Below the pieces are notes generated by a model that saw only the letters and a list, made by a program, of their open reading frames with translations, had not been told where the DNA came from and did not search any database. Below are positions 30,209-41,999 of a stretch of 64,000 nucleotides of DNA, piece after piece. Within the stretch, counting starts at the first letter, position 1; each line of letters starts with the position of its first letter. The DNA lies in the NCBI GenBank assembly GCA_026004875.1, contig BPJZ01000018.1, positions 1 through 64,000 on the forward strand, written 5' to 3'. The translations under genes were made by a program, and so were the position numbers. This DNA is from Candidatus Poribacteria bacterium (lineage in GTDB: Bacteria; Poribacteria; WGA-4E; GCA-2687025).

Positions 30209-30226
30209 TTGTGCAACATTTCACAA
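30209..30226. promoter_or_regulatory. Rex-like operator upstream of ndh
   Basis: TTGTGCAACATTTCACAA, an 18-base dyad, reads TTGTGAAATGTTGCACAA on the coding strand of ndh. It matches the known Rex consensus TTGTGAA-N4-TTCACAA with one difference in the right half. ndh is a classical Rex target in other bacteria. Rex binding is inferred; the rex gene itself is not in this window. Confidence 0.65.
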
Positions 30227-30279
30227 TATCGTGTCCAGTGGGGTTGGAGGGCGTCTTGGAGGGGAATCAAGACGACTGC

Positions 30280-31116
30280 TCAGAGGTTTCGCTCTCGAAG
30301 GAGCTTCCGGAGGTAGGCAACCGCCTTGGGCACGGCCGTCGGCGAGGGCTCAACGTCCCATCCCTCGTAGACGATGGACATCCATCCGTTGAAACTCTGG
30401 GCGGCAAGGATGTCTAGAATGCGCGGGTAGTCGAGCCATTCCTCAACGCCGGAGGAGATTCTGTAGAACTTGGCGCGAACGTGAACGGCGTAAGGCGCAG
30501 ACGCGGCGATGCTTGCGTAAAGCCTCTCCTCCGCCGGCCGGGAGCGATCTGCGCCGGAGGCGCCTGGAGAGCCGACGTACTGGCCCGTGTCTAAGATGTG
30601 GGTCAGATAGGAGCTGTTCACCTCTTGGAGAATGCGCACTACGTCCTCGCCCGTTGCGGTCACGCAGCCGTGGTTGTGATTGTGGAGCCCCAACACCACG
30701 TCACGTCGTTCTCCTTCGGCGACCACCTGGCCGATCGCGTCTAACATTCGGCTCCAGACCCGTTCTTTAGTCTCCCCTTGGGGGATCCAGGCAGCAAAGA
30801 TGCGAACCATCGGAACGCCCATCTCCTGAGCGATGGAGATCCAGCGCTTGACCTTGGCGACCTCCTCTTGGAGAGCTTCGCCTTGCTTTCCAAAGTCGTT
30901 GCTCACGGCCAAGTAGCAGATGGCCAGCCCTCGACGGTGGCAGGCGTGGCGAAGGCGGCGGAGCGTTGCCGGCTCGGTGTCCGGAAAGGCGCTGGTATGG
31001 AGATCCACCCCGTCCAGCCGGAGCCGGTAGGCGGTCTCGATGAACTCCTCAACGCTCATCTCTCCAGCGGCCATTCGGTCGCGATAGCTCAGCGACATGC
31101 AGCCTAATTTGATCAT
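30280..31116 (-). CDS. Sugar phosphate isomerase/epimerase family protein
   Basis: A 278-residue TIM-barrel protein of the AP-endonuclease-2 superfamily. It begins IKLGCMSLSYRDRM and shows GVDLHTSAFP, VPMVRIFAAW, VLGLHNHNHGCV (metal-site His), LTHILDTGQYVGSP (Asp), HVRAKFY and WMSIVYEGWD (Glu). Relatives isomerise or epimerise keto-sugars or inositol derivatives. The substrate is not assignable. It starts with an ATGA overlap with the upstream EamA transporter gene, so the transporter may import its substrate. Confidence 0.87.
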   Translation of the reverse strand: MIKLGCMSLSYRDRMAAGEMSVEEFIETAYRLRLDGVDLHTSAFPDTEPATLRRLRHACHRRGLAICYLAVSNDFGKQGEALQEEVAKVKRWISIAQEMGVPMVRIFAAWIPQGETKERVWSRMLDAIGQVVAEGERRDVVLGLHNHNHGCVTATGEDVVRILQEVNSSYLTHILDTGQYVGSPGASGADRSRPAEERLYASIAASAPYAVHVRAKFYRISSGVEEWLDYPRILDILAAQSFNGWMSIVYEGWDVEPSPTAVPKAVAYLRKLLRERNL

Positions 31117-32045
31117 CCTGGAACTCCTTGCGGCGGGGGCTCCCCGCGTCGGCGTCCGGCCCAGGCAGCATAGCCGCAGGCCAGCAGCACAAGACCGCTT
31201 CCCAGTGCCAAGCGACCGGAGAACGGCTCCCGAAACAGCAGCACTCCGAAGATGGCGTTCAACACGGGTGTCATCAGCGCCCAGAGGGCGCCCTCCGTGC
31301 CGCTAACATACCGGAAGGCGTAGGCCGAGAGCAACTTAGAAGAGATGTCGGCCACGCCAACGGCGGCCATGATTCCCCAAGCCGCCCAGGAGAGAACCAA
31401 CGTCGTCTGGAGCGCCCCCGGCGCGGAGACGGCCATACCGGCCAGGGCAAAGGAGAGATAAATCATCGCAGGGGATTCCGTCGCGCTCAGCCGCTTGATG
31501 CACAGCAGCGCCAGTCCGCCGGAGAGCCCCCCGCTCAGTGCCACCAGGTCCGGGGGAGCGACGCCGCCCCATCCGATGGGCGGAACGATCAGTAGGTAGG
31601 TTCCCCAAAAGGCCACTCCGACCGCCAGGTAGAGCCGGAGCGAAGGCCGCTCTTTCAGCACAATCGGCGCCAAGGCAGCGGCCCAAAGGGAATAGGTGCT
31701 GTTAAGAATAGTGGCCTTGGCGAGGCCGATCTCGGTGATCGCGTAGAAAAACGTATAGGCGCCGTAGCCACCGAACAGCCCTCTTGCGACCCACCATCCC
31801 CGGTTTTGGACGTGGACCCGATGCCGACGCTTCAGGACATAACCGCCGATCGCCAACGTTCCCAGTGCAAAGCGAACAAAGGTGACCTGCGAGGCGGTGA
31901 GCGTCGTCGCGGTTTTGGCCAGTCGCACTAGGACGCCCATCAGCGAGAGCAGAAAAGCCGAGATGCCCAGCAGGCCAAAGCCGTAAAGCCGTCGTTCGGG
32001 AGTCTCCTCGTGAACGGCGGCCCTCCCGGACGGCGCGGACCCCAT
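31113..32045 (-). CDS. EamA/DMT family transporter
   Basis: A 310-residue membrane protein with about ten hydrophobic segments and two EamA repeats, e.g. FGLLGISAFLLSLMGVLVRLAKTATTLTASQVTFVRFALGTLAIGG and, in the second half, VALSGGLSGGLALLCIKRLSATESPAMIYL with LLFREPFSGRLALGSGLVLLACGYAAW at the end. Family members move small metabolites or drugs across the inner membrane. It is coupled to the sugar epimerase gene by a 4-base overlap. The start may be at 32045 or at an internal in-frame codon, because the first 15 or so residues are not conserved-looking. Confidence 0.88.
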   Translation of the reverse strand: MGSAPSGRAAVHEETPERRLYGFGLLGISAFLLSLMGVLVRLAKTATTLTASQVTFVRFALGTLAIGGYVLKRRHRVHVQNRGWWVARGLFGGYGAYTFFYAITEIGLAKATILNSTYSLWAAALAPIVLKERPSLRLYLAVGVAFWGTYLLIVPPIGWGGVAPPDLVALSGGLSGGLALLCIKRLSATESPAMIYLSFALAGMAVSAPGALQTTLVLSWAAWGIMAAVGVADISSKLLSAYAFRYVSGTEGALWALMTPVLNAIFGVLLFREPFSGRLALGSGLVLLACGYAAWAGRRRGEPPPQGVPG

Positions 32046-32063
32046 CGGCGCGGGCTCCCTGGG

Positions 32064-32579
32064 CTAGAAGGGCTCTTCGGTCGGCTCGGAAGCGCCAGGC
32101 GGAAGTTCGATCGGACAGGGTTGGGGCGGCGGAGCCGCTTTCTCCAAGGCCTCGGCAAGGGCCTCCAGCCCTTCAGGGGGGACGATTCGCTGGGCCGCTT
32201 CAAAGAGCTCCCGCTCCTCGAACCGAATATGAGCGGTCAGGCGGCGGGAGAAGTCCAAAAGCTCCGCGCGCAGCTGGTCTGGGCTTGGCTCTCGGAGGAC
32301 CCGATCCCGCTGCTCACGCAGTGTGGCGTGCTCCTCAGCGAGCCGCTTCAAAAGCGGCCCGGCGGTCTCCGGATCGGCGGCCTCCATCGCCGGGGCGAGC
32401 ACCGTCTCTTCGGCCTGAAAGTGGGGCTCCAGCTCGGCCTCCCAGACGCGACGGAACTTGTCCCGCAGGCTCGGCAGGGGCTCCCAGCCGTTCTCAATCG
32501 CCAAGCGGAGCCGACGAGCAAACACCAGTCCGTGGTGGTGGTTGTGGGAGAGGGGCACCAGGCTTGCGTGTCGCTTCAT
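32064..32579 (-). CDS. Hemerythrin-like (HHE) domain protein
   Basis: A 171-residue soluble helical protein. Di-iron ligand candidates sit in the expected helices: LVPLSHNHHHGLVFARRL, ELEPHFQAEETVLAPAME, LKRLAEEHATLREQ and LTAHIRFEERELFEAAQ (HxxxE/HxxEE patterns). A Pro-rich tail follows. Such proteins bind O2 or NO or sense iron and oxygen. The ATG at 32579 is preferred over the longer frame to 32735 because the extension overlaps guaB's end in another frame and lacks conserved features, and GGGAAGG precedes this ATG. It lies 17 bases after guaB on the same strand. Confidence 0.85.
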   Translation of the reverse strand: MKRHASLVPLSHNHHHGLVFARRLRLAIENGWEPLPSLRDKFRRVWEAELEPHFQAEETVLAPAMEAADPETAGPLLKRLAEEHATLREQRDRVLREPSPDQLRAELLDFSRRLTAHIRFEERELFEAAQRIVPPEGLEALAEALEKAAPPPQPCPIELPPGASEPTEEPF

Positions 32580-32596
32580 CGGAGCCTTCCCGTCGC

Positions 32597-34199
<1,603 letters not shown>

Positions 34200-34207
<8 letters not shown>

Positions 34208-37200
34208 GATGGGCCACCAGAACGAAGCTGCTCCCCGGCTCGTCTCCAGTAAAGGATCCAGCCCGTGGTTCCGGTCGCACCTTCTCCAGGTACAGCTGAA
34301 TCTCTTCCAAAGTTAAGATGCCGTCGGGACCGCCGAAGCTTCGCAGCGCTTCCAAAAAGGCCGCCGTAAACGGACTATGGTGCCCCGGACGTCCGTCGGG
34401 AACGTACTCCTTTCCCCCGGCGGTCAGATATCGGCGGGTGCGATAGCGCAGCTTCCGTTGAATGTACTCCCGTGGGGGAATCTGGACGTATATCTGGCCC
34501 GCTTGACGGTTCGAGGCCATCGCGATCGTCGGGTCGATCGTCCCACTAAAGCAGGAATCCACCACTAAAAGCACGTGTGGACAGTCCAGCCGCTCCAAAA
34601 CCGTTCGGACATCCTCATGGGAGACAAACGTCCTCCAGAGCGAGTCTTCCAGCGGTGTTCTGGTGTCTCGGAAGGCCAGATAGCCCCGTTTGAGCGTCTC
34701 GTTGAAGGCTCCGTGGCCGGAGATGAAGACCAGCAGCTGGTCATCCTCTCCCCACTCCCGACGAGCCAAGCCATAGAGCGCCTCTAAAAACTCCTCCTGG
34801 GTTGGGTTGAGGAGCGTTTGTGTCTGAACGCGGTAGACCTCTCGCAGCTCCCGTTCCACAGCCAAAACGTCGGGAACCGGGTTGACCAGGTCGGGAAGGT
34901 GGTCGTAGGCGCTGGTTCCCACCAGCAGGGCAAAGGTAGGAACATGGAGCGCCGACTCCTGATAGGTAACTACAACGGTGGCCGGGGAGCTTTCTCCCGT
35001 CTCGCCGACAACGACCAAGCTAATTTGGTTCTCCCCCGGTTCTAGGGGGATGCTCATCTCGATCGAGTTGGGGGCTCCTGACGGCTCGACGGTCAAGGTT
35101 CGTAGCGCTGAATCCCCCTGAAGCGGTCGTCCGTTGACCGTTACCCGTACCCGACGGATTGGGGCTCCGGTGGGGTTGAGCACCAGCGCCCGGAGGCGAA
35201 GGGGGTTTTGTTGGACCATCGCTCCGGATTGAGGCTCCAGAATCTGAACGACGGGCGTGGAGGGTTGATAGGTCACGATCACGGCTGCCGGTTCACTCTC
35301 TCCATAGTCGTCGGCGACGATGAGAACGATTTCGTTCCGGCCCGGCCTGAGAGGAACCGTCCGTTCGATTCGGCCCGAACCGCTCACGGACGTTGCTCCG
35401 TCGGGATCACCGGGGACCGGACGTCCGTTGACGGTTACACGAACGTTGCGGATCGGCGATCCCCCGGGGCTCACAGCAAGAGCCCGTAAGAGGACGGAGT
35501 CCCGATCTGTCGTTGTCCCGGAGCGGGGTTCTAAGATCTGAACTGTAGGCGCGGGAGGCTGATAGATCACGACGGTGGTCGCTGGTGAGCTCTCGCCGTA
35601 GTCGTTGGCGGCGATCACGACGATTTCGTTCTCGCCTGGCGAGAGCGGAACGGTCTGCTCAAGTGGGCCGGAGCTGAGGGCAAACGCCTGAGATTCGCCC
35701 ATGAGGATTGGTCGTCCGTTCACGGAGACCTGAACCCATCGGATCGGTGTTCCGGGAGAACTGATCACCTCGGCGCGGAGGGGAACGGTCGCCCGGTTGG
35801 CCACCGTGCCGGGCTGCGGCTCCAGAATCCGGACCGTAGGTACTGGAGGCCGATAGATCACCGTGACGGTCGCGGGGGCGCTCTCCCCGAAGTCGTTGAC
35901 GGCGACTACGGCGATTTCGTTTCGGCCCGGCGAGAGGGGGATTTGCTGCTCGATCTGGTCCGGTTCGATCGTCAACGTCCGTGCCCCATCCCCACCAACG
36001 GCAACCGGTCGCCCGTTCACAGTGATTCGAACGTCGCGGATTGGGGCGCTACCGAGACTCACCACAGCCGCCCGGAGCAGGATAGGACTTCGGTCGGTCG
36101 TAGTGTTCGGGCGCGGCTCCAGAATCTGCACCGTCGGTAGCTGGAGCTGATAGGTGACCGTTATCGCAACAGGTTTGCTCTGGCCGTAATCGTTGATCGC
36201 GACAATTGTGATCCGGTTCGCTCCTGGCTCCAGCAGCACGGTGGTTTCAATCTGGTTGGAGAGAAGCTCCGGCTCGATGGTCATCGTTCGGCTCTCGGAG
36301 GCAACGGTGATCTGCACCCGACGGGTCGGAGCGCCATCCGGAGGGATCACCTCAGCGCGGAGCCGGAGCGTTCCCCTGCCTACGGCGATGTCACCGCTCG
36401 GCTCAATCAGCCGAACGATGGGAGGTGGTGGCTCGTAGGTGATGGCCGCTTCGACCGGTGGGCTCTCTCCGTGGTCGTTGGCCGCGACGACCCGGACCCG
36501 GTTTGGACCCGGCTCCAGCGGAAGGGCGACTTCCAGCTGACCGGACGCGATCGCCTCCGGCGGGAGGGGAACCGGCCGTCCGTTAACGGTTACTTCTATC
36601 CGACGGAGCGGGAAGCGCTCCGAGCCGGTCACCGCGACGCGAAGCGGGAAGGGGCTCCGATCGGTCATCACGTCTCCGGGTGGCTCTAGGAGTTGGACGA
36701 CCGGCGGGGGAGGCCGGTAGGTTACCGTGGCGATTGCGGAGGCGCTTTCGCCGTGCCGGTTCGTCGCCGTTACGGCGATTTCGTTTTGGCCAGGGCTCAA
36801 GAGAACGACCGTCTCCAGCGTCTCTCCGTTCTCTCCGGCGAGCAGTCGGCCGGAGCCGTCCTCGAGGACCGTCTCTCCGTTGACGAGCACTCGCACTTGC
36901 TGGACCGGTGCGTCCTGAGAGCGAATCAGGGCGCGAAGCGAAACCGTCTCCCGATCGACGACGGCTCCGTCTCTCGGCTCCAGAAGCTGAACGACCGGCG
37001 GCTCCGGCTCGGCGAGATACTCGCTGACATCCCAGATCAGAACACTTCCGTCGGCGCTACCGGAGGCGAGATGCACCCGGTCGGGATGGAAGGAAAGCGA
37101 ATTGACCCCGCCGGTGTGGCCTGCCAGCGTCGCTAGTAGCTTTCGGTCCCGGACGCTCCAGAGGCGAACGACGGCGTGATTCTCGCCGGAGGCCACCACC

Positions 37201-38861
37201 CGTCCGTTGGGGCTGAAGGCAACGGCGTAGATAGCAGAGGAGGTCGTCCCAAGGGTCCCCAACGGTTGGCCGGAAGAGGGATCCCAAAGCCGAAGTGCGG
37301 TATCCTCGCCCCCTGAGACGAGCAGCGTTCCGTCCGGGCTGAAGGCCACGTCCCAAATGTCGTGCCCATGCCCTTCGAGGACGTGCAGCGGTTGGCCAGA
37401 GGGCATCTCCCAGAGCCGGATCGTTCGGTCTCGACCGGCGGAGGCCAAAAGCGTTCCGTTGGGACTAAAGGCCACCGCAAAGATCATGTCGGTATGGCCG
37501 TTGAGGACGCTGACGACTTCTCCCGACTCCACCTTCCACAGGCGGACGGTGCGGTCGCGCGAAGCGGTCGCAGCAAGCGTTCCGTCCGGGCTGAAGGCAA
37601 CCTCTGACACCACGTCGGCGTGATCCGCCCACGTGGCGTACTCCCAGCCTGGGGGGATCTCCCAAACGGGAACGGCGGCCTGATCGCTCGTAGCGGCTAA
37701 GAGCTTCCCGTTGGGACTAAACGCCAGCGATCGAGGGTTAGCGTTCAACCCCTCCAGCGAATACACCGGTTCGAAGGTGTAGGCGTCCCAGACAAAGGCG
37801 CGATTTGGATTGGACACAAACGCTAGAAGTTTTCCGTCGGGGCTGTACGCCACCGCTCCGACCTGGGGCGTGTAATCGTCCAGGACGAGGAACTCCTTTC
37901 GCTCTCTCACATCCCACAGGTGGACTCTCCGGTCGGTCACTACCGCTGCAATCCACTTGCCGTCCCGGCTGAACGAAAGCGATCGCGTGGCTCCCGAGGC
38001 CTGGAGGATTCCCATCGGCCCGCCGGTGGAGACCCGCCAGAGCCGTACCGTTCCGTCGAAGCCCCCGGAAGCTGCCATCTCCCCGTTTGGGCTAAAGATG
38101 ACCGGCTCGACTTCGCGCTGGTGGCCCTCCATGATTCGGAGAACTCTTCCTGAAGAGAGGTTCCAAAGGAGAACGCGACGATCTGCCCCTCCGGAGAGCA
38201 AAAGTCGACCGTTTGGGCTGAAAGCCAGCGACCAGGGGCGTTCGGCGTGTCCGTCCGTCAGGACGTCCTTCATCTCCCAAGAGGCGGTGTCCCAGATTCG
38301 AATCATCTTGTCTTCGCAGGCGGTAGCCAGCCGTTTCCCGTTTGGGCTAAAGGCCGCCCACTTGACGGCGGCGGGATGCTGGAGCGCCTGAACCGGCTCC
38401 TCAGGAGAAGAGAGATCCCAGACGCGCGCAAAGCCGTCCTCGCTGGCGGCGGCTAGAAACTTTCCCTCCCGACCGAAGGCTACCGAACTGACATAACCCT
38501 GTGGTCCCTCCAGGACGGCCAGGAGCCTCCTGGAGGAGACTTCCCAAACGTAGACCGGACCGTTCCCGGCGGCGGCCAGAAGTTGGCCGTCGTGGCTGAA
38601 GGCAACCGCGAGCAGCGACGAGCTCGCTTCCAGGAACCCCACCCGCCGGGGCGCTGACAAGTTGCGCAGGTCCCAAAGCTCGACGCCGATGGTGGTCGCT
38701 ACGGCAAGCTGGTGAGTCTCCCTCGGCGAGAAGGCGACAGCCCACGGCCCACCCGGTCCCAGACGGGCCACCGCTCGCTCCGGCAGGGCCCACACCGACG
38801 GGCCGGAGAGAAGAAGGACCGTCAGGAGCAAGGCGATCGTTTGAGGAACTGTGCGCTTCAA
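34200..38861 (-). CDS. Secreted WD40-Ig-caspase-like protein, 1553 aa
   Basis: A signal peptide (TIALLLTVLLLSGPSVWA) is followed by 14 WD40 repeats (about residues 30-620; typical units VAFSPDGTLAATASRDRTVRLWKV), enough for two seven-bladed propellers. Seven Ig-like repeats of about 98 residues follow (about 622-1305), each opening with a P-x-V-Q-L/I-L-E-P motif and containing VTVNGRPV. The last 250 residues are a caspase-like (peptidase C14) p20 domain: ALLVGTSAYDHLPDLVNPVPDV, LLVFISGHGAF (catalytic His about 1382) and VLLVVDSCFSG (catalytic Cys about 1436). WD40-caspase proteins are known, but mostly cytoplasmic; this one appears exported. The frame is unbroken. A promoter lies upstream at 38906-38934. 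Confidence 0.92.
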
Positions 38862-38905
38862 GGGGACCTCTCCCGCGTCGGAGGAACCGTCCGAAATGTA
38901 ACAAA

Positions 38906-38934
38906 CGTATAATATCCTTCCCTAGTTCAGTCAA
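38906..38934 (-). promoter_or_regulatory. Probable promoter of the WD40-caspase gene
   Basis: On the minus strand TTGACT (38934-38929), a 17-base spacer and TATACG (38911-38906) form a good sigma-70-type promoter. The start codon is 44 bases beyond the -10 element. The same AT-rich block lies between this gene and the divergent acylase gene. Confidence 0.6.
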
Positions 38935-39015
38935 GTGCTCTCCGTTGACCTTCCCTCCCACTCCCGGTAGAATAGAGCTGACTTTCGCGTCAGTTTGTGG
39001 AAAGGAGCCCGGGAG

Positions 39016-41115
39016 ATGGGCGTTCGGACGTTACTTTTGAGTGTTGGATTGGGGTTGATCACGATGGCTTCTGGTGCCGAGACGGTGGAGATCGTTCGGG
39101 ACGAATGGGGGGTGCCCCACATCTTCGCGGAGACGGAGCCCGGCGCGTTGTTTGGGCAGGGGTACGCGATGGCCGAAGACCGGCTGGGCACGATGATGAA
39201 GTCCTACCGAAAGGCGATCGGCCGAATGGCCGAGTACTTCGGCTCGGACTGGGTGGAGAGCGACTTCATCGCCCGCGTCTTTCGTCATGAAGAGGTGAGT
39301 CGGGAGGGCTTCTCACAGCTGCCGCCGGAATACCAGGAGGCCTGTCGGGCCTTCGTCGCTGGGGTAAAGGCTTTCATGGAAGAGCATCCCGAGCGGATCC
39401 CCGACTGGGCGATCGAGCTGGAGCCGTGGCACCTGTTGGCCTTTGGCCGCTATGCGATCTGGGGTTGGCCGCTAGGCCAAGCGTGGGGCGACTTTGAGCG
39501 CCGCGAGCAGGCCAGGAAAGACGAGCAATCCGACACCGGCGAAGGCTCCAACCAGTGGGCCGTCGCCGCCCGGAGAACTGCCGATGGACACGTGCTGCTG
39601 TTGATCGATCCTCATCTTTCTTGGCAGGACGAGCGGCTGTTCTTTGAATCCCACCTTCACGGCGGCGATCTGCACGTTTACGGCTTCAACATGACCGGCG
39701 CCCCCTATGTGGGGCTGGGACATAATGAGTTCATCGCCTGGGCGATGACCACCGGCGGGCCGGACACCGCCGACGTCTACGAGATGACGCTCAACCCCCA
39801 GAACCCCACGCAGTATCAGTACGACGGCGAATGGCGCCAGGGGACGTTGGCCACTATCCGGATTCCTGTCAAGACAGAAGAGGGGACCGACTGGGTCTCG
39901 CGCGAGGTGCTCTACACCCATCTGGGGCCGGTCGTCTCTGTGGAAGGAGAGAAGGGGTACGCCTTTCGTCTCGCCTACGCGGACGACGTGATGCTGGGCG
40001 TTCAGATCGCCAAGATGAACCGAGCGAGAAACCTTGGCGAGTTCCTTGAGGCGCTGGCGATCCGCTCTCTGATGCCCCAAAACGTGATGTACGGTGACGT
40101 CTACGGGAATATCTATTACCAGCGCACCGGCCGAGTGCCGATCCGGCCCGAGGGTTACGACTGGAGCCGTCCCGTGCCGGGAAACACCTCCGCGACCGAT
40201 TGGCGGGGCTTCCACGCTACTGCCGATCTGGTCCAGATTCTCAATCCCCACACCGGTTGGATGCAGAACTGCAATATCTCGCCCGGGACGATGATGGCCG
40301 ACAGTCCTCTAACCGCCGAGCGGTACCCCTTGTACATCTACAACGACCGGACAGACCGGACGAACGGCCGAGGCCGTCGGGCCAACGCCCTGTTGGGAGA
40401 GCTGGACCGGATGACCGTCGAGCAGGCGATCGAGGTGGCCTTGGACACCTACATCGATGGGGAGCGCCCGTTTCGGGAGGCGTTGCTTCAGGCCGCCGAG
40501 GCTCGTCCGAACGAAACGGAGGACTTAAGCGACGCGCTGAGCCTCCTTCGCGAGTGGGACGGCCACGCGCGGCAGGATCGAGTTGGCGTGACCCTGTTTG
40601 TCGAGTGGAAACGGCGACTCGATGAGCGCCGCGACCGGATTCCGTACGATCGGATCCAATCGGGCGAGCCGCTGGACGCTCAGGCCCAGGAGGCCATGTT
40701 CCAAGCGCTTCGCGAGACGGTGAGTTACCTTTTAGAGAAGTTCGGAACGATCGAAGTCCCTTGGGCTCAAGTCTTCCGGGCGAGACGAGGCGAAGAGAGC
40801 TGGCCGCTGGACGGCATCGCGGGACAGGTGGGGCTGGTTACCCTCCGCGCCATCTCGGCCCACGACCCTGACGAACAGGGGATCATGTGGGCGCGCGGAG
40901 GACAGCTCTGCCCGACCGTCGTTCAGTTAAAGGCCGGCGACGTGCGCTCTTGGAGCGCCGTTCCCTACGGCCAAAGCGAAGATCCCAACTCGCCTCACTA
41001 CACCGACCAGGGACGACGGCTTTATGCCCAACGGCGGTTGAAGGACACCTGGTTCGACCGGCGGCGGCTGGAAGGCCACGTCGAATCGGTTCGGCGAATC
41101 GAGGCCCGCTGGTAG
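39016..41115 (+). CDS. Penicillin acylase family protein (Ntn hydrolase)
   Basis: A 699-residue exported precursor of the penicillin amidase family, which cleaves amide bonds of beta-lactams, acyl-homoserine lactones and similar compounds. It has a signal peptide (VRTLLLSVGLGLITMASG). The chain IVRDEWGVPHIFAETEPGALFGQGYAMAEDRL is followed by the autocatalytic cleavage site GEGSNQWAVA, in which Ser178 becomes the N-terminal nucleophile of the beta chain. DPHLSWQ, WAMTTGGPD and, later, GDVYGNIYYQRTGRVP and LLGELDRMTVEQ are also typical. The ATG at 39016 is chosen over the TTG at 38995 because AAAGGAG precedes it and the signal peptide starts there. The natural substrate is unknown. Confidence 0.92.
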   Translation: MGVRTLLLSVGLGLITMASGAETVEIVRDEWGVPHIFAETEPGALFGQGYAMAEDRLGTMMKSYRKAIGRMAEYFGSDWVESDFIARVFRHEEVSREGFSQLPPEYQEACRAFVAGVKAFMEEHPERIPDWAIELEPWHLLAFGRYAIWGWPLGQAWGDFERREQARKDEQSDTGEGSNQWAVAARRTADGHVLLLIDPHLSWQDERLFFESHLHGGDLHVYGFNMTGAPYVGLGHNEFIAWAMTTGGPDTADVYEMTLNPQNPTQYQYDGEWRQGTLATIRIPVKTEEGTDWVSREVLYTHLGPVVSVEGEKGYAFRLAYADDVMLGVQIAKMNRARNLGEFLEALAIRSLMPQNVMYGDVYGNIYYQRTGRVPIRPEGYDWSRPVPGNTSATDWRGFHATADLVQILNPHTGWMQNCNISPGTMMADSPLTAERYPLYIYNDRTDRTNGRGRRANALLGELDRMTVEQAIEVALDTYIDGERPFREALLQAAEARPNETEDLSDALSLLREWDGHARQDRVGVTLFVEWKRRLDERRDRIPYDRIQSGEPLDAQAQEAMFQALRETVSYLLEKFGTIEVPWAQVFRARRGEESWPLDGIAGQVGLVTLRAISAHDPDEQGIMWARGGQLCPTVVQLKAGDVRSWSAVPYGQSEDPNSPHYTDQGRRLYAQRRLKDTWFDRRRLEGHVESVRRIEARW

Positions 41116-41397
41116 CTACTCCAGCAGCGCGTCGATCTGCCGGGCAAGAGCGAAATCCTTCTCCGTCAGGCCGCCGGCGTCGTGCGTGGATAGCCTGAAG
41201 GTGACGTGCCGGTAGACGTTATGAATCTCCGGGTGGTGGTTCGCCTTCTCGGCGAAGTGTCCGACCGCGTTGATTAGCAGGAGAGCTTCTTTAAAATCAG
41301 CGCAACGGACCTCCCGGACGATCGCTTCACCCTCTCGTCGCCAGTGAGGGAGTTGGCTTAACTCCTGTTGGATCTGAGCTTCGCTGAGGCGCGCCAT
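41116..41397 (-). CDS. phhB: 4a-hydroxytetrahydrobiopterin dehydratase (pterin carbinolamine dehydratase)
   Basis: A 93-residue protein of normal family length. The active-site pattern is clear: FAEKANHHPEIHNVYRHVTFRLSTHDAGGLTEKDFALA. It carries the His-His-Pro motif, a third His and the C-terminal TEKDFALA of the family. It dehydrates the carbinolamine formed by pterin-dependent hydroxylases; some homologues act in molybdopterin or transcription roles. No aromatic amino acid hydroxylase is in the window. It is convergent with and directly adjacent to the acylase gene. Confidence 0.93.
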   Translation of the reverse strand: MARLSEAQIQQELSQLPHWRREGEAIVREVRCADFKEALLLINAVGHFAEKANHHPEIHNVYRHVTFRLSTHDAGGLTEKDFALARQIDALLE

Positions 41398-41492
41398 CGA
41401 TTGGATCCTTTCCTTGTTTCTTCGGACCTCCGCCCGCTATCGTAGTAGGCTGAGGGCAGAGCAGCTGTCAACTCAATTGAGGAGCCTCAACG

Positions 41493-41999
41493 GTGGCGTG
41501 GCGACGCTGGCTGGGGACCGTGGAGCTGTTGGCGCTAGGGCTGTGGGTCGGGGCGTTGGCCTTCTGGGGTGGAATCGGTGCGCCGACCGCCTTTCGTGTC
41601 CTGGAGCGAGAGGCGGCAGGGGCCTATGTCCGGGCCGTTTTTCCTCGGTACTACACCGTCGGCTTGGTGCTGGGAGCGCTAGCCTTTGGAACCGGCGTCG
41701 CAGGACGCATCCTCCGGAAGGATCAGCGACTCCTCTCCTGGGCGACGCTCTTAATGGTGCTGATGATGATTCTGGCCACCTCGTTTGCGCGGACATACGT
41801 TCTCCCGCGAATGGAGGAGCTCCGAGTCGTCCAACAGCAGGCTGCCCCAGGATCGGCGGAGTATCAGGAGGCCAAGGCGTACTTTGAGGGCAGCCATCGA
41901 GCCTCTGTAGCCCTCAACGCGATTACGCTGGTCACTGGGCTGGTCGCCTTTCTGCTAATCCCTGTCTCGCGGAGCGAGAGGACCCATCCTGGTGGATAA
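41493..41999 (+). CDS. DUF4149-like membrane protein
   Basis: A 168-residue protein with four hydrophobic helices: LGTVELLALGLWVGALAFWGG, YYTVGLVLGALAFGTGVAG, LLSWATLLMVLMMILATSFA and ALNAITLVTGLVAFLLIP. The pattern LWVGALAFWGGIGAPTAFRVL and the late HRASVALNAI resemble DUF4149 proteins, whose function is unknown. The start is GTG at 41493. It overlaps the next gene by 8 bases, the first of a four-gene overlapping plus-strand operon ending at 45454. Confidence 0.75.
   Translation: MAWRRWLGTVELLALGLWVGALAFWGGIGAPTAFRVLEREAAGAYVRAVFPRYYTVGLVLGALAFGTGVAGRILRKDQRLLSWATLLMVLMMILATSFARTYVLPRMEELRVVQQQAAPGSAEYQEAKAYFEGSHRASVALNAITLVTGLVAFLLIPVSRSERTHPGG

Noticed and set aside
36244-36262. GTTTCAATCTGGTTGGAGA, which shares the first nine repeat bases
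   Set aside because: The match stops after nine bases and it lies inside the coding sequence of the Ig repeats.
35208-38456. Many plus-strand frames of 60-150 residues opposite the WD40-caspase gene
   Set aside because: They mirror its repeats and have no independent support.
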